Shown: positions 9,362 to 18,272, numbered from the stretch's first letter. The stretch is 47,429 nt of DNA from CAZJYI01 sp964550025 (GCA_964550025.1 CAZJYI010000086.1:1-47429), one strand, 5' to 3'. Made by a program: numbers and translations. Notes: generated from the sequence alone by a model not told the origin.

Positions 9362-9390
9362 GACGATTCTCCTAAAGGTTCCCACGCCGG

Positions 9391-9427
9391 AAAAAGCGAG
9401 GCGGGACGCACTATAGGACGTCCCGCC
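9391..9427 (-). terminator. Rho-independent terminator of groEL
   Basis: A perfect 9-bp GC-rich stem (9419-9427 with 9400-9408), a 10-base loop, then five T on the minus strand (9395-9391). It lies about 25 bases after the groEL stop. The loop contains the -10 hexamer of the next gene. Confidence 0.85.
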
Positions 9428-9439
9428 TTCGCAAGTCAA
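9410..9439 (-). promoter_or_regulatory. rpoZ-smpB promoter embedded in the groEL terminator
   Basis: TTGACT (9439-9434) and TATAGT (9415-9410) on the minus strand, 18 bases apart. The -10 box lies in the terminator loop. The start would be near 9402, giving a leader of about 40 bases before the TTG of rpoZ. Confidence 0.65.
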
Positions 9440-9452
9440 CCACTTAGGGGCA

Positions 9453-11090
9453 TCAATACATGCCGCCCATGCCGCCCATGCCGCCTTCGGGACCGGCGGG
9501 CGCGGGTTTCTCTTCTTCCGGAATGTCGGTGACCATGCATTCCGTCGTCAGAAGCAGGCCCGAGATGCTCGCCGCGTTCTGCAGCGCGTAACGCGTGACC
9601 TTGGCCGGGTCCAGCACGCCGTCCTTGATCAGGTCGGTGTACTCGCCGGTCGCCACGTTGAAGCCCATGGCGCCCCGCTTCTTCTTGACTTCCTGCACCA
9701 CCAGGGCGCCTTCAATGCCCGCGTTGCTCACGAGCTGACGCAACGGCGCTTCCAGCGCGCGCACCACGATCTGCGTACCCACGCCCTCGTCGCCCGTCAG
9801 CTCGACGCCTGCCAGCGCCTTCTGGGCCCGCAGCAGAGCCACGCCCCCGCCGGCCACAACGCCTTCCTCGACCGCGGCACGCGTCGCGTGCAGCGCATCC
9901 TCGACGCGCGCCTTCTTTTCCTTCATCTCGGTCTCGGTCGCCGCGCCGACGTTGATGACGGCCACGCCGCCGGCCAACTTCGCCAGCCGCTCCTGCAGCT
10001 TCTCGCGGTCGTAGTCCGAGGTCGTCTCTTCGATCTGCTTCTTGATCTGGGCAACGCGACCCTGGATGTCGGAGGTCTTGCCGCCGCCCTCGACGATCGT
10101 CGTGCTTTCCTTGTCGACCGTGATGCGCTTGGCCGTACCAAGGTCCTCGACCTTCACGTTCTCGAGCTTGATCCCGAGGTCCTCGCTCAGCATCGTGCCG
10201 CCCGTCAGGATCGCGATGTCCTCGAGCATGGCCTTGCGGCGGTCGCCAAAGCCGGGGGCCTTGACGGCGCAGCACTGCAGCGTGCCGCGCAGACGGTTCA
10301 CGACCAGCGTCGCCAGGGCCTCGCCCTCGACGTCCTCGGAGATGATCATGAGGGGTTTGCCGGCCTTGGCCACGTTCTGCAGCAGCGGAAGCAGATCCTG
10401 GAGATTCGAGATCTTCTTCTCGTGGATCAGGATGTGGGCGTCCTCGAGAATGGCTTCCATGGCCTCGGCGTCCGTCACGAAGTAGGGCGAGAGATAGCCC
10501 TTGTCGAACTGCATGCCCTCGACGACGTCCAGGCTGGTCTCGATCGTCTTGGCTTCCTCGACCGTGATCGTGCCGTCCTTGCCGACCTTGTCCATCGCGT
10601 CCGCGATGATCTCGCCGATCGTCGTGTCGCCGTTGGCGGAGATCGTGGCAACCTGCGCGATCTCGGTGTGCTCCTTGACGCGCTTGCTCTGCTTGGCGAT
10701 CGCCCCGACGACCACCTCGGTGGCCTCGTCGATGCCGCGCTTGAGGCTCATCGGGTTGGCGCCGGCGGTCACGTTCTTCAGACCTTCGGTGTAGATGGCT
10801 TCCGCCAGCAGCGTCGCCGTCGTAGTGCCGTCACCGGCCACGTCGCTGGTCTTGCTGGCGACTTCGCGCACCATCTGCGCACCCATGTTCTCGAACGGAT
10901 CCGGAAGCTCGATTTCCTTGGCGACCGTCACGCCGTCCTTGGTCACGGTGGGCGAACCGAACTTCTTGTCCAGCACCACGTTGCGACCGCAGGGACCCAG
11001 GGTCACCTTCACGGCCTTGCTGAGTTTCTGAACGCCGGTCAGGATCGACTGCCGTGCGTCTGTGTCATACTTGAGTTGCTTGCCTGCCAT
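9453..11090 (-). CDS. groEL: 60-kDa chaperonin GroEL
   Basis: 545 aa, full length. It folds proteins in a 14-subunit ATP-driven chamber with GroES. It shows the ATP-site motif GDGTTTATLLAEAI, the apical region with PLMIISEDVEGEALATLVVN, and the Gly-Met-rich tail ending GGMGGMGGMY. It sits 58 bases after groES. Its terminator separates it from rpoZ. No oddities in the sequence. Confidence 0.99.
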   Translation of the reverse strand: MAGKQLKYDTDARQSILTGVQKLSKAVKVTLGPCGRNVVLDKKFGSPTVTKDGVTVAKEIELPDPFENMGAQMVREVASKTSDVAGDGTTTATLLAEAIYTEGLKNVTAGANPMSLKRGIDEATEVVVGAIAKQSKRVKEHTEIAQVATISANGDTTIGEIIADAMDKVGKDGTITVEEAKTIETSLDVVEGMQFDKGYLSPYFVTDAEAMEAILEDAHILIHEKKISNLQDLLPLLQNVAKAGKPLMIISEDVEGEALATLVVNRLRGTLQCCAVKAPGFGDRRKAMLEDIAILTGGTMLSEDLGIKLENVKVEDLGTAKRITVDKESTTIVEGGGKTSDIQGRVAQIKKQIEETTSDYDREKLQERLAKLAGGVAVINVGAATETEMKEKKARVEDALHATRAAVEEGVVAGGGVALLRAQKALAGVELTGDEGVGTQIVVRALEAPLRQLVSNAGIEGALVVQEVKKKRGAMGFNVATGEYTDLIKDGVLDPAKVTRYALQNAASISGLLLTTECMVTDIPEEEKPAPAGPEGGMGGMGGMY

Positions 11091-11148
11091 TACTGTCTAC
11101 TCCTGTTGATTTGTGGTTCCAGTCAATGCGCCCGGGGGGCGCGCAGAC

Positions 11149-11436
11149 CTATTCGATCACGCCGAGAATGTCGTCCTCACGGATGATCTGGTACTGGACG
11201 TCGTCGATCTTGATCTCCGTCCCGCCGTACTTGGGCATGAGCACGCGCTCGCCCTTCTTCACGTTCATGGGCGCAACCGTGCCGTCATCACGCACCTTGC
11301 CGGGACCGACCGCGATCACTTCGCCCTCCTGGGGCTTCTCTTTGGCCGAATCCGGAATGATGATTCCGCCCTTCTCGACTTCCTCTTCCTCGATCGGCTG
11401 AACGAGGACCCGATCACCCAACGGTCTGATGTTCAT
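11149..11436 (-). CDS. groES: 10-kDa chaperonin GroES
   Basis: 95 aa from the ATG at 11436, which has AGGAGGAAG upstream; the frame upstream of it is not used. The sequence MNIRPLGDRVLVQPIEEEE, the mobile loop region GGIIIPDSAKEKPQEGEVIAVG and the ending REDDILGVIE are typical. It caps GroEL. It lies 66 bases after dnaK, so dnaK-groES-groEL is probably one heat-shock transcription unit. No CIRCE operator is visible. Confidence 0.98.
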   Translation of the reverse strand: MNIRPLGDRVLVQPIEEEEVEKGGIIIPDSAKEKPQEGEVIAVGPGKVRDDGTVAPMNVKKGERVLMPKYGGTEIKIDDVQYQIIREDDILGVIE

Positions 11437-11502
11437 TCTGTGTCTTCCTCCTGCGTGTTTATGCCCGCTTACGGACAACATTGGATTTTGTGAAACCCGT
11501 CT

Positions 11503-13443
11503 CTACTTCTTGTCCTTGTCGTCATCCACCATCTCGAAATCAGCGTCGATGACTTCCCCTTCGTCCTTTTCCTCGCTCTTCTCCTCCGGCGTTTCGCCGC
11601 CGCTCGCAGCGTCACCTTCGGGCTGCTCTTCCTGCGCCGGAGCATCGGTCTTCGCCTGGGCATACAGATCGGCGGACACGGCCTGCATCTCGGCATTCAA
11701 GGCATCCAGCTTGGCCTTGATGGCGTCGGCGTCCTCGGACTGAATCGTCTGCTTCAACTCCTCGACCGCGCTCTCGACCTTGGCCTTCTTGTCCTCGGCA
11801 ATTTTCTCGCCCTGCTCCTTGAGCAACTTCTCGGTCTGGTACACGACGTTCTCGGCCATGTTCTTCGTCTCGACCGTCTCGCGCTTCTTCTGGTCATCCT
11901 CCGCGAACTTCTCCGCGTCCTTGACCATCTGGTCGATCTCACCCTCGTCCAGGCCGCTCGAAGCGGTAATCGTGATCTTCTGCTCCTTGCCGGTCCCAAG
12001 GTCCTTGGCCGAGACGTGCAGGATACCGTTGGCGTCGATGTCAAACGTCACCTCGACCTGCGGGACACCGCGTGGCGCCGGCGGTATGCCGTCAAGATGG
12101 AAACGGCCGATCGTCTTGTTGTCACCCGCCATCTTGCGCTCGCCCTGCAGCACGTGGATCTCGACGGTCGGCTGATTGTCCGCCGCCGTGCTGAAGATCT
12201 CGCTCTTCTTCGTGGGAATCGTCGTGTTGCGCTCGATCAGCGTCGTGAACACGCCGCCCAGCGTCTCGATGCCGAGCGAAAGCGGAGTCACATCCAGGAG
12301 CAGAACGTCCTTGACCTCGCCCTTGAGGATGCCGCCCTGGATCGCCGCCCCGACCGCCACGACCTCGTCGGGATTCACGCCCTTGTGCGGCTCCTGGCCG
12401 AACAGCTCCTTGGCCATCTCCTGTACCTTCGGCATGCGCGTCATACCGCCGACGAGGATCACCTCGTCCACCGTAGGGACATCGGCATCCTTCATGCACG
12501 ACCGGCACGGATTGACGGTCCGGCCCACCAGGGCCTCGGTCAACTGCTCGAGCTTGGCCCGTGACAGTCCGATGTTCAGGTGCTTGGGACCGGACTGGTC
12601 CGCCGTGATGAACGGCAGGTTAATGTCGGTCTGCTGGGAGCTCGACAGTTCGCACTTGGCCTTCTCGGCCGCCTCTTTCAGCCGCTGCAGCGCCATCGTG
12701 TCCTGCGTCAGGTCGATGCCCTGCTCCTTCTTGAACTCTTCCGCCAGCCAGTCGATGATGGCCTGATCCATGTCATCGCCGCCGAGATGCGTATCGCCGT
12801 TCGTCGCTTTCACTTCGAACACGCCATCGCCGATGTCGAGGATGGAGATGTCGAACGTCCCGCCGCCGAAGTCGTAGACGGCGATGTTCTCATCCTTCTT
12901 CTTGTCCAGGCCGTACGCCAGCGAAGCCGCCGTGGGCTCGTTGATGATGCGCAGCACTTCGAGCCCGGCAATCTTGCCGGCATCCTTCGTCGCCTGCCGC
13001 TGGCTGTCATTGAAATACGCCGGAACCGTCACCACGGCCTGGGTAATCGTCTCACCGAGATAGGCCTCCGCATCCGCCTTCAGCTTCTGCAGGATCATCG
13101 CCGACACCTCGGGCGGCGAATAGTTCTTCTCGCCGATCTTGACGTGCGCGTCCCCGTTGGCAGCTCTCACGACGTCGTATGGCACCAGCGTGATCTCGTG
13201 CGCCACTTCGTCATACTTGCGCCCCACAAACCGCTTGATCGAAAAGACCGTGTTGTGCGGATTCGTCACGGCCTGCCGCTTCGCTGCCTGGCCCACCAGG
13301 CGCTCACCGCTCTTCGTGAAGGCCACAACCGACGGCGTCGTCCGGGTGCCTTCCGCATTGGGGATCACCACCGGCTCGCCGCCTTCCATGACGGCCATGC
13401 AGGAGTTGGTCGTCCCCAAGTCTATACCAAGCACTTTTGACAT
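11503..13443 (-). CDS. dnaK: Chaperone DnaK (Hsp70)
   Basis: 646 aa. The N-terminal ATPase shows GIDLGTTNSC, AYFNDSQRQATKDAG and YDFGGGTFDISIL; the substrate domain shows LLLDVTPLSLGIETLGG and the tail ends in an acidic stretch (VIDADFEMVDDDKDKK). It is upstream of groES on the same strand, without dnaJ or grpE in the window. AAAGGA precedes the ATG. The segment VGRTVNPCRSCMKDADV replaces the usual PCRKALKDAG, a small family variation. Confidence 0.99.
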   Translation of the reverse strand: MSKVLGIDLGTTNSCMAVMEGGEPVVIPNAEGTRTTPSVVAFTKSGERLVGQAAKRQAVTNPHNTVFSIKRFVGRKYDEVAHEITLVPYDVVRAANGDAHVKIGEKNYSPPEVSAMILQKLKADAEAYLGETITQAVVTVPAYFNDSQRQATKDAGKIAGLEVLRIINEPTAASLAYGLDKKKDENIAVYDFGGGTFDISILDIGDGVFEVKATNGDTHLGGDDMDQAIIDWLAEEFKKEQGIDLTQDTMALQRLKEAAEKAKCELSSSQQTDINLPFITADQSGPKHLNIGLSRAKLEQLTEALVGRTVNPCRSCMKDADVPTVDEVILVGGMTRMPKVQEMAKELFGQEPHKGVNPDEVVAVGAAIQGGILKGEVKDVLLLDVTPLSLGIETLGGVFTTLIERNTTIPTKKSEIFSTAADNQPTVEIHVLQGERKMAGDNKTIGRFHLDGIPPAPRGVPQVEVTFDIDANGILHVSAKDLGTGKEQKITITASSGLDEGEIDQMVKDAEKFAEDDQKKRETVETKNMAENVVYQTEKLLKEQGEKIAEDKKAKVESAVEELKQTIQSEDADAIKAKLDALNAEMQAVSADLYAQAKTDAPAQEEQPEGDAASGGETPEEKSEEKDEGEVIDADFEMVDDDKDKK

Positions 13444-13924
13444 GTTCTGCTATCCTTTCAATGGGTAGTGGATCGTCTCCCCCAGGAAATCCGCCGGTGA
13501 GTTTTAGCAGGTGGCGTGCCAAAAAAACGATGTCGAAGCGCAGGAACATCGCAACACCTTGCCTTACAAGTTGTTACGCCTATAGATATATCGACCGAGC
13601 GAGATCACCCCTGGCGCTGACTGTGCCATATAGTCACGCACGCGGCTCCGCAGCCGGCAGGTGGGCCACTCTGTCACACCCGTACCGAAGGGTGCCAGGC
13701 CGAACACAGCGCCGCATGCCCTACGGCCCGATTCCTTGCGGGTGCGTGGTTACGACGCTGGTGGCAGGGAGGGATGAACCGCAGAATGATGAATGCTGAA
13801 GTGCGAGGACTCTCACTTCGACATTGAGTATTCAGAGTTCAACATTCGACATTTCCCATCCCCGAAAACGCACACCCGCTCAAGCCGGACACAGGGAGAG
13901 CGTGCCGCTCGCCCACGCTCGCAG
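13444..13924. other. 481-bp gap upstream of dnaK
   Basis: No gene seen. It should hold the dnaK promoter, but I find neither a convincing heat-shock sigma site nor a CIRCE element. A small hairpin (CGGCT-CCGC-AGCCG) lies near 13640. The end nearest 13858 carries a 7-bp array. Confidence 0.6.
13817..13858. repeat. 7-bp array, TTCRACA family
   Basis: Six units in register: TTCGACA, TTGAGTA, TTCAGAG, TTCAACA, TTCGACA, TTTCCCA. It may begin earlier, near 13780, in more decayed form. It lies past the 3' end of the 13925 gene and is the same family as the 31058 array. Confidence 0.8.
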
Positions 13925-14500
13925 CTACACCCGCTGCCTCCGCCTAGTCCGCGCCTCTTCCAGAAAGCCCTCCAGGTTGGGAAAGTGGACGACGGAGACT
14001 GCGCCCGCGGCGATGGCGAACGGTAGGATTGCATTGAAGTCGCGCTGGAGAATGGCGAGCACTAGCCCCATGATGGCGCAGACATCCACCAGGGCCAGCG
14101 TCAGGAGATAGGGCTTGAGTGCCGCTCGCGCCAACGCGCACAGCCGGACTTCGTCCTCGGACAGTTGCTGCAACAGCGCCAGCCGGTCCTGCTGCACTTG
14201 CCCCGTGTTGGAATTGCGAGCCAGTTCCTCGACGTCCACCGGCTCATCGAGAAGCGCGTTGATACGCGCCGCGGGCAGGAGGAGGCGACGCACGAAGAAT
14301 GCCCCCGCCAGCACGGCATAGCCGGCGGCAATGAGTGCCCAACCAATCACGCCGGGCAGGTCCATGCCGTCTCCTCCCCGCTGCGCAACAATCAGGGCGA
14401 CGGCGCAGTAGAGGCCGATCGAGGAGATCGATGCCATCCACAGCACCCGCTGCTTCAGAGCATCGCCTTTGATCGCTTGCCTGAGCTTGTCCGAGAGCAT
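13925..14500 (-). CDS. Membrane protein of unknown function
   Basis: 191 aa from the ATG at 14500, which has GAGGAAG eight bases upstream; an upstream ATG at 14542 lies in repeat-like DNA. Four membrane helices are likely: about 23-38, 48-70, 131-152 and 155-172, separated by a charged loop (about 75-125). No motif is recognised. It follows ruvB on the same strand after 120 bases that include a 7-bp array. Confidence 0.65.
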   Translation of the reverse strand: MLSDKLRQAIKGDALKQRVLWMASISSIGLYCAVALIVAQRGGDGMDLPGVIGWALIAAGYAVLAGAFFVRRLLLPAARINALLDEPVDVEELARNSNTGQVQQDRLALLQQLSEDEVRLCALARAALKPYLLTLALVDVCAIMGLVLAILQRDFNAILPFAIAAGAVSVVHFPNLEGFLEEARTRRRQRV

Positions 14501-14541
14501 GCTACCGTCTTCCTCGATGCCTACGATACGGACGAGCGACA

Positions 14542-14562
14542 CGCGACTCGCGACTCGCGCGG
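14542..14562. repeat. 7-bp array, CGCGACT family
   Basis: Two exact CGCGACT units followed by CGCGCGG, then TCCGCGA. It lies between ruvB and the membrane protein gene. Confidence 0.6.
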
Positions 14563-14620
14563 TCCGCGACCCGAGCTCAACGCCCCCGTTCTCCTGCGCG
14601 AAAACGCAGGGCTCGAGTCA

Positions 14621-15640
14621 CTATAGCGCGAGTTCCCCCGTCCTGCCCGGCGCCGCCAGCCCGAGACGTTCGTAACATAGCGCCGTCACCACGCGGCCCT
14701 TGGGCGTACGGTGCAGGTACCCTTCCTGGATCAGGTAGGGCTCGTAAACGTCTTCGATCGTGTCCGGTTCCTCGCCCACCGATACGGCAATCGTGCTGAT
14801 TCCCACCGGGCCGCCGGCGAACTTGTGAACGATGGTCTCGAGGATGCGCTTGTCCATTTCATCGAGCCCGTGCGCATCGATATCCAGCATGGCCAGCGCT
14901 TTGTCGGCTACGTCACGCGTGATGCGGTTGTCCGCCCTGACTTGCGCGTAGTCCCGTACGCGCCGCAGGAGGTTGTTGGCGATACGCGGCGTACCGCGCG
15001 AACGCCCGGCAATCTCCTCGGCGCCGTCTTCCTCGATGTCCACGTCCAGAATGCGGGCGGAGCGTTGAATGATGGCCTTGAGGTTCTCGGCGTCGTAGTA
15101 GTCGAGCCGGTTGGTGATGCCGAACCGCGACCGCAGCGGCGCGGAGATCAGTCCGCTGCGCGTGGTGGCGCCGACCAGGGTGAAATGCTGCAGCTCGAGC
15201 CGTACGGAGCGCGCGTTCGGGCCCTGGTCGATCATGATGTCGAGCACGAAGTCCTCCATGGCCGAGTACAGGTATTCTTCAACCGTGCGCTGCATGCGAT
15301 GAATCTCGTCGATGAAGAGGATATCGCCCTTCTCGAGGCTGGTGAGCAGCCCGGCAAGGTCGCCCGGTTTGTCGATGACGGGACCTGACGTCGCCTTGAC
15401 ATTGACCCCCATGGCATGCCCGAGGATGTAGGCCAGGGTCGTCTTGCCCAGCCCGGGAGGCCCGGAGAGCATGACGTGGTCGAGCACGTCCCCGCGCATG
15501 CGCGCCGCTTCGACCGATAGTTCGAGCCGCTCGCGCACCTTCCCCTGGCCCACGAAATCGTCGAACCGAACCGGCCGCAGGGTCAGTTCAAAGTCCTGGT
15601 CGGGGCGGTTGAGTGTATCGGTTACAAAACGCTCGGACAT
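14621..15640 (-). CDS. ruvB: Holliday junction helicase RuvB
   Basis: 339 aa, the usual size. RuvB hexamers pump DNA through the RuvA-bound junction. Visible: Walker A GPPGLGKTT (60-68), Walker B ILFIDEIHR (107-115), sensor 1 GATTRSGLIS, arginine-finger region, and the C-terminal winged helix (VHKFAGGPVGISTIA). The start is the ATG of MSERFVTD; the frame upstream is made of repeats. No Shine-Dalgarno sequence precedes it; instead three 7-bp arrays lie 35-120 bases upstream. Confidence 0.98.
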   Translation of the reverse strand: MSERFVTDTLNRPDQDFELTLRPVRFDDFVGQGKVRERLELSVEAARMRGDVLDHVMLSGPPGLGKTTLAYILGHAMGVNVKATSGPVIDKPGDLAGLLTSLEKGDILFIDEIHRMQRTVEEYLYSAMEDFVLDIMIDQGPNARSVRLELQHFTLVGATTRSGLISAPLRSRFGITNRLDYYDAENLKAIIQRSARILDVDIEEDGAEEIAGRSRGTPRIANNLLRRVRDYAQVRADNRITRDVADKALAMLDIDAHGLDEMDKRILETIVHKFAGGPVGISTIAVSVGEEPDTIEDVYEPYLIQEGYLHRTPKGRVVTALCYERLGLAAPGRTGELAL

Positions 15641-15674
15641 GGGAAGGAGTGTCGAGGGTGGAGGGAGAAGTGTC

Positions 15675-15759
15675 AAGTGGCGAGTGGCGAGTGGCGGGGG
15701 CGGAGAGGACCATGGACTATGGACTGTGCGTATCTGAGATCTGAAATCTGAGATATGCA
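15675..15759. repeat. Three stacked 7-bp arrays before ruvB
   Basis: In order on the plus strand: GAGTGGC family (15675-15695), ATGGACT family (15712-15725), and ATCTGAA/ATCTGAG family (15732-15759). All have period 7 but unrelated unit sequences. Confidence 0.85.
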
Positions 15760-15783
15760 GTACCGAGGCCCGGAACGCCCGGG

Positions 15784-16221
15784 TCAGAACTCGATCCCCT
15801 TCATTCGGGCCTGGTAGCTGTAGCTGGCGAAGCCGATGGACGGGACCCTGTCGATCTCCCGGCGGCAATGCAGCTCGCCCTCCGGCGCCACCGGGCCGAA
15901 CTTCAGTTCCAGCTTCTGCCTCTTCTTCCTGCCGCCGAACGGCGTTACCTCAAAGGTGACCTTCTCCACCTTCTTCGGGCCGTTGTTCCAGATATGCGCC
16001 TGGTAGAAGACCTTGCCTTCGTCGTCTATGGCCGGTTTGCGGACGGTCGTGCGGATGTACTCCTTCGCATACAGGATGGGGCTGGCGAGAATCTTCTCCT
16101 GCTTCTGCCGCGCCGCCTCTTCCTCTTTCCTGTCCTTGTACCTGCCGTGCAGGACCGCGAGACCGGCGATAACGGCAACGGGCAGCACGACGTACAGCAG
16201 CAGCGATCCCAATCCACGCAT
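15784..16221 (-). CDS. Membrane-anchored hypothetical protein
   Basis: 145 aa. The ATG at 16221 has AAGGAGG seven bases upstream; a GTG three bases earlier is also possible. One membrane helix at the N-terminus (about 5-24) is followed by a charged linker and a domain (about 50-145) rich in beta strands, with AHIWNNGPKKVEKVTFEVTP, which resembles a FxLYD-like or immunoglobulin-like extracellular domain. It lies between ruvA and ruvB, 16 bases after ruvA. No known role in recombination. Confidence 0.75.
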   Translation of the reverse strand: MRGLGSLLLYVVLPVAVIAGLAVLHGRYKDRKEEEAARQKQEKILASPILYAKEYIRTTVRKPAIDDEGKVFYQAHIWNNGPKKVEKVTFEVTPFGGRKKRQKLELKFGPVAPEGELHCRREIDRVPSIGFASYSYQARMKGIEF

Positions 16222-16237
16222 CACGATCCTCCTTCAC

Positions 16238-16831
16238 TCAGCCCGACAGCGCCATGCGGATGATGTCGTCCACCTCGGGCGGCTCTCGCGTGCCGACGGC
16301 CTTGCGGACCATCTTGCGCGCCTGCTCCTGTTTGTAGCCGAGCGCCACCAGCGCCAGCACGGCATCGCGAAGCCGCATATTCTCCGCCGCGGGGGCGTCT
16401 GCTCCGGCGACAGCCTCCATGGCTTCACCCTCGCCGAGCTTGTCGCGCAATTCGACCACCATACGCTCGGCCATCTTCTTGCCGATGCCGGAAACCGAGC
16501 TCAGGCGCTTGACGTCGCCTTCGACGATGGCCGCTTTGAGCTCCCGTACGGTCAAGCCGCTCAGCGCGGCGAGCGCCAGCTTGGGGCCGATGCCCGATAT
16601 GGTCATCAGCAGGACGAACATGCGGCGTTCGGCCTCATCCATGAACCCGAAGAGCTGACGAGTGTCCTCGCGAACGTAGTCGAAAGTCAGAACCCGGCAG
16701 GACTCGCCCACGGGGGGAAGGCGATCGTAGCTGCTGAGCGGAATGAAGACCTCGTACCCCACGCCGCCGACATCCACGACGACGCGCGTGGGGTGTTTCT
16801 CCGCCAGTGCGCCTTTCAGATAGGCTATCAT
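16238..16831 (-). CDS. ruvA: Holliday junction DNA-binding protein RuvA
   Basis: 197 aa. RuvA tetramers bind the four-way junction and load RuvB. The N-terminal OB fold (1-64) contains VVVDVGGVGYEVFIPLSSY; two helix-hairpin-helix motifs follow (ISGIGPKLALAAL and VSGIGKKMAERMVVELRDK); the C-terminal UBA-like domain (about 150-197) contacts RuvB (VLALVALGYKQEQARKMV). GGGAG precedes the ATG. Confidence 0.98.
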   Translation of the reverse strand: MIAYLKGALAEKHPTRVVVDVGGVGYEVFIPLSSYDRLPPVGESCRVLTFDYVREDTRQLFGFMDEAERRMFVLLMTISGIGPKLALAALSGLTVRELKAAIVEGDVKRLSSVSGIGKKMAERMVVELRDKLGEGEAMEAVAGADAPAAENMRLRDAVLALVALGYKQEQARKMVRKAVGTREPPEVDDIIRMALSG

Positions 16832-16901
16832 GGTTGCGCTCCCGTTTGGACGGTGGTTGTTGAATGCCGGGCATTAGCTGTCGGATCGGCCGCCGTCATC
16901 G

Positions 16902-16929
16902 CAGATTTCAAATCTCAGATCTCAGAAGA
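16902..16929. repeat. 7-bp array, CAGATTT family
   Basis: CAGATTT, CAAATCT, CAGATCT, CAGAAGA in register between ruvC and ruvA. The units are partly self-complementary. Confidence 0.8.
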
Positions 16930-16954
16930 AGCTCCCGCCACTCGCCACGCCCCC

Positions 16955-17452
16955 TCAGATCGCCTTCGGCGCCAGGGCTTCATGTCCGCTGGTGCTGTTG
17001 ATGTGGCAGATGGCCAGGGCGAGGGCGTCACCGGCATCTTCCTGGGGTTCTTTGTCCAGCGCGAGAAGCGACATCACCATGCGCCGCACCTGCTCCTTCG
17101 ACGCGCCCCCGTATCCGACAATGGCCTGTTTCACGCGCCGCGGCGCGTACTCGTAGACCGGAATGCCGAGCTCGGAACATACGGCAATGGCCACGCCACG
17201 CGCCTGTCCGAGCATCATGGCCGTCCGCGCGTTCTTGAAGTAGAACGCACCCTCGATCCCTGCCGCTGTGGGATTCGTTCTGGCGATGATCTCGCGCAGA
17301 CCGCCGGCAAGGCGTGTGAGACACTCGGACACGGGCCGTTTCGGCGGCGTCCGAAGCGGCCCGAACTCCACCGGAACAAGGCGGGAGCCCTTGGACTCCA
17401 CCACGGCCACGCCGCTGGACCTGAGCGATGTGTCGATGCCAAGGACAATCAT
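16955..17452 (-). CDS. ruvC: Holliday junction resolvase RuvC
   Basis: 165 aa. RuvC cuts Holliday junctions symmetrically. The RNase H-like fold has the catalytic acids in view: D7 (GIDTSLRSSG), the Glu of AAGIEGAFYFKN, and two Asp in EDAGDALALAICH. The start ATG at 17452 has no Shine-Dalgarno sequence, and a GTTCRAY array lies 20 bases upstream. It follows yebC, the common order in bacteria. Confidence 0.97.
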   Translation of the reverse strand: MIVLGIDTSLRSSGVAVVESKGSRLVPVEFGPLRTPPKRPVSECLTRLAGGLREIIARTNPTAAGIEGAFYFKNARTAMMLGQARGVAIAVCSELGIPVYEYAPRRVKQAIVGYGGASKEQVRRMVMSLLALDKEPQEDAGDALALAICHINSTSGHEALAPKAI

Positions 17453-17472
17453 TCAACGCGCGGATCAGATGT

Positions 17473-17507
17473 GTTCAGTGTTCGACGTTCAGCGTTCGAC
17501 GTTCAAA
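17473..17507. repeat. 7-bp array, GTTCRAY family
   Basis: GTTCAGT, GTTCGAC, GTTCAGC, GTTCGAC, GTTCAAA, five units in register between yebC and ruvC. Confidence 0.85.
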
Positions 17508-17516
17508 CGCGTCGCG

Positions 17517-18272
17517 CTACTCCTGGGTCAACTCCGCCATGATCTCGTCGGGTACGTCCATGTTCGAATAGACGTTCTGGACGTCGTCATTGTCTTCGAG
17601 ATCGTTGATGAAGCGCATGATCGAGGACGCGACGGATTTCTCCGTCACCGGAACGGGGGCCGTCGGAACGAGGCCCACCTCTGCGCCCGTCGTCTCAATG
17701 CCCGCTTGTTCCAGCGCCTCGGTCACATCGGAAAACACGTGCGGGTCGGTCAGGATCTCGAACTGGTCGCCGTCGAGCTGCATGTCGTCGGCGCCTGCCT
17801 CCAGCACGATGTCCATCAGCTTGTCTTCCTCGACGGAGGCGGCTTCCACGAAGATCTGCCCCCGACGCTCAAAACCGCGCGATACCGACCCCTGCGCCGC
17901 AAAGCTCGACCCATGGCGGCTGAAGACGTGCCGGATCTCGGCCGCCGCGCGGTTCTTGTTGTCGGTCAGGGCCATCACCACGAGCCCTACGCCGCCGGCC
18001 GCGTAGCCTTCGTAGACGACCTCTTCGAAGGTAACGCCCTCAATCTCGCCGGCACCCTTCTTTATCGCCCGATCGATATTGTCCGCGGGCATGTTGATGC
18101 TCTTGGCCTTCTGGATGATCGTCCGCAGGGCGGTGTTCATGGAGGGATCGCTTCCGCCCTGCCGCGCCAGGACCATCAGTTCCTTGCTGAGCTTGCTGAA
18201 CATCTTGCCGCGCCTGGCGTCTGCGGCGCCCTTCTTGTGCTTGATTGTTGACCATTTGCTGTGACCACTCAT
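17517..18272 (-). CDS. yebC: YebC/PmpR family protein
   Basis: 251 aa, full length. Starts MSGHSKWSTIKHKKGAADA, the family signature, and has NIDRAIKKGAGE and YEGYAAGGVGLVVMALTDN. Family members are reported as transcription regulators and, more recently, as factors relieving ribosome stalling at proline runs. GGAG lies seven bases before the ATG. It heads the ruv cluster. Confidence 0.97.
   Translation of the reverse strand: MSGHSKWSTIKHKKGAADARRGKMFSKLSKELMVLARQGGSDPSMNTALRTIIQKAKSINMPADNIDRAIKKGAGEIEGVTFEEVVYEGYAAGGVGLVVMALTDNKNRAAAEIRHVFSRHGSSFAAQGSVSRGFERRGQIFVEAASVEEDKLMDIVLEAGADDMQLDGDQFEILTDPHVFSDVTEALEQAGIETTGAEVGLVPTAPVPVTEKSVASSIMRFINDLEDNDDVQNVYSNMDVPDEIMAELTQE

Noticed and set aside
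9888..11186. Long plus-strand frames opposite groEL and dnaK
   Set aside because: They mirror the high-GC third positions of groEL and dnaK on the other strand; the chaperones are certain.
10001..13560. CIRCE operator or heat-shock sigma promoter for dnaK or groES
   Set aside because: I looked upstream of both genes for TTAGCACTC with its inverse and for CTTGAA/CCCCAT boxes. None fits.
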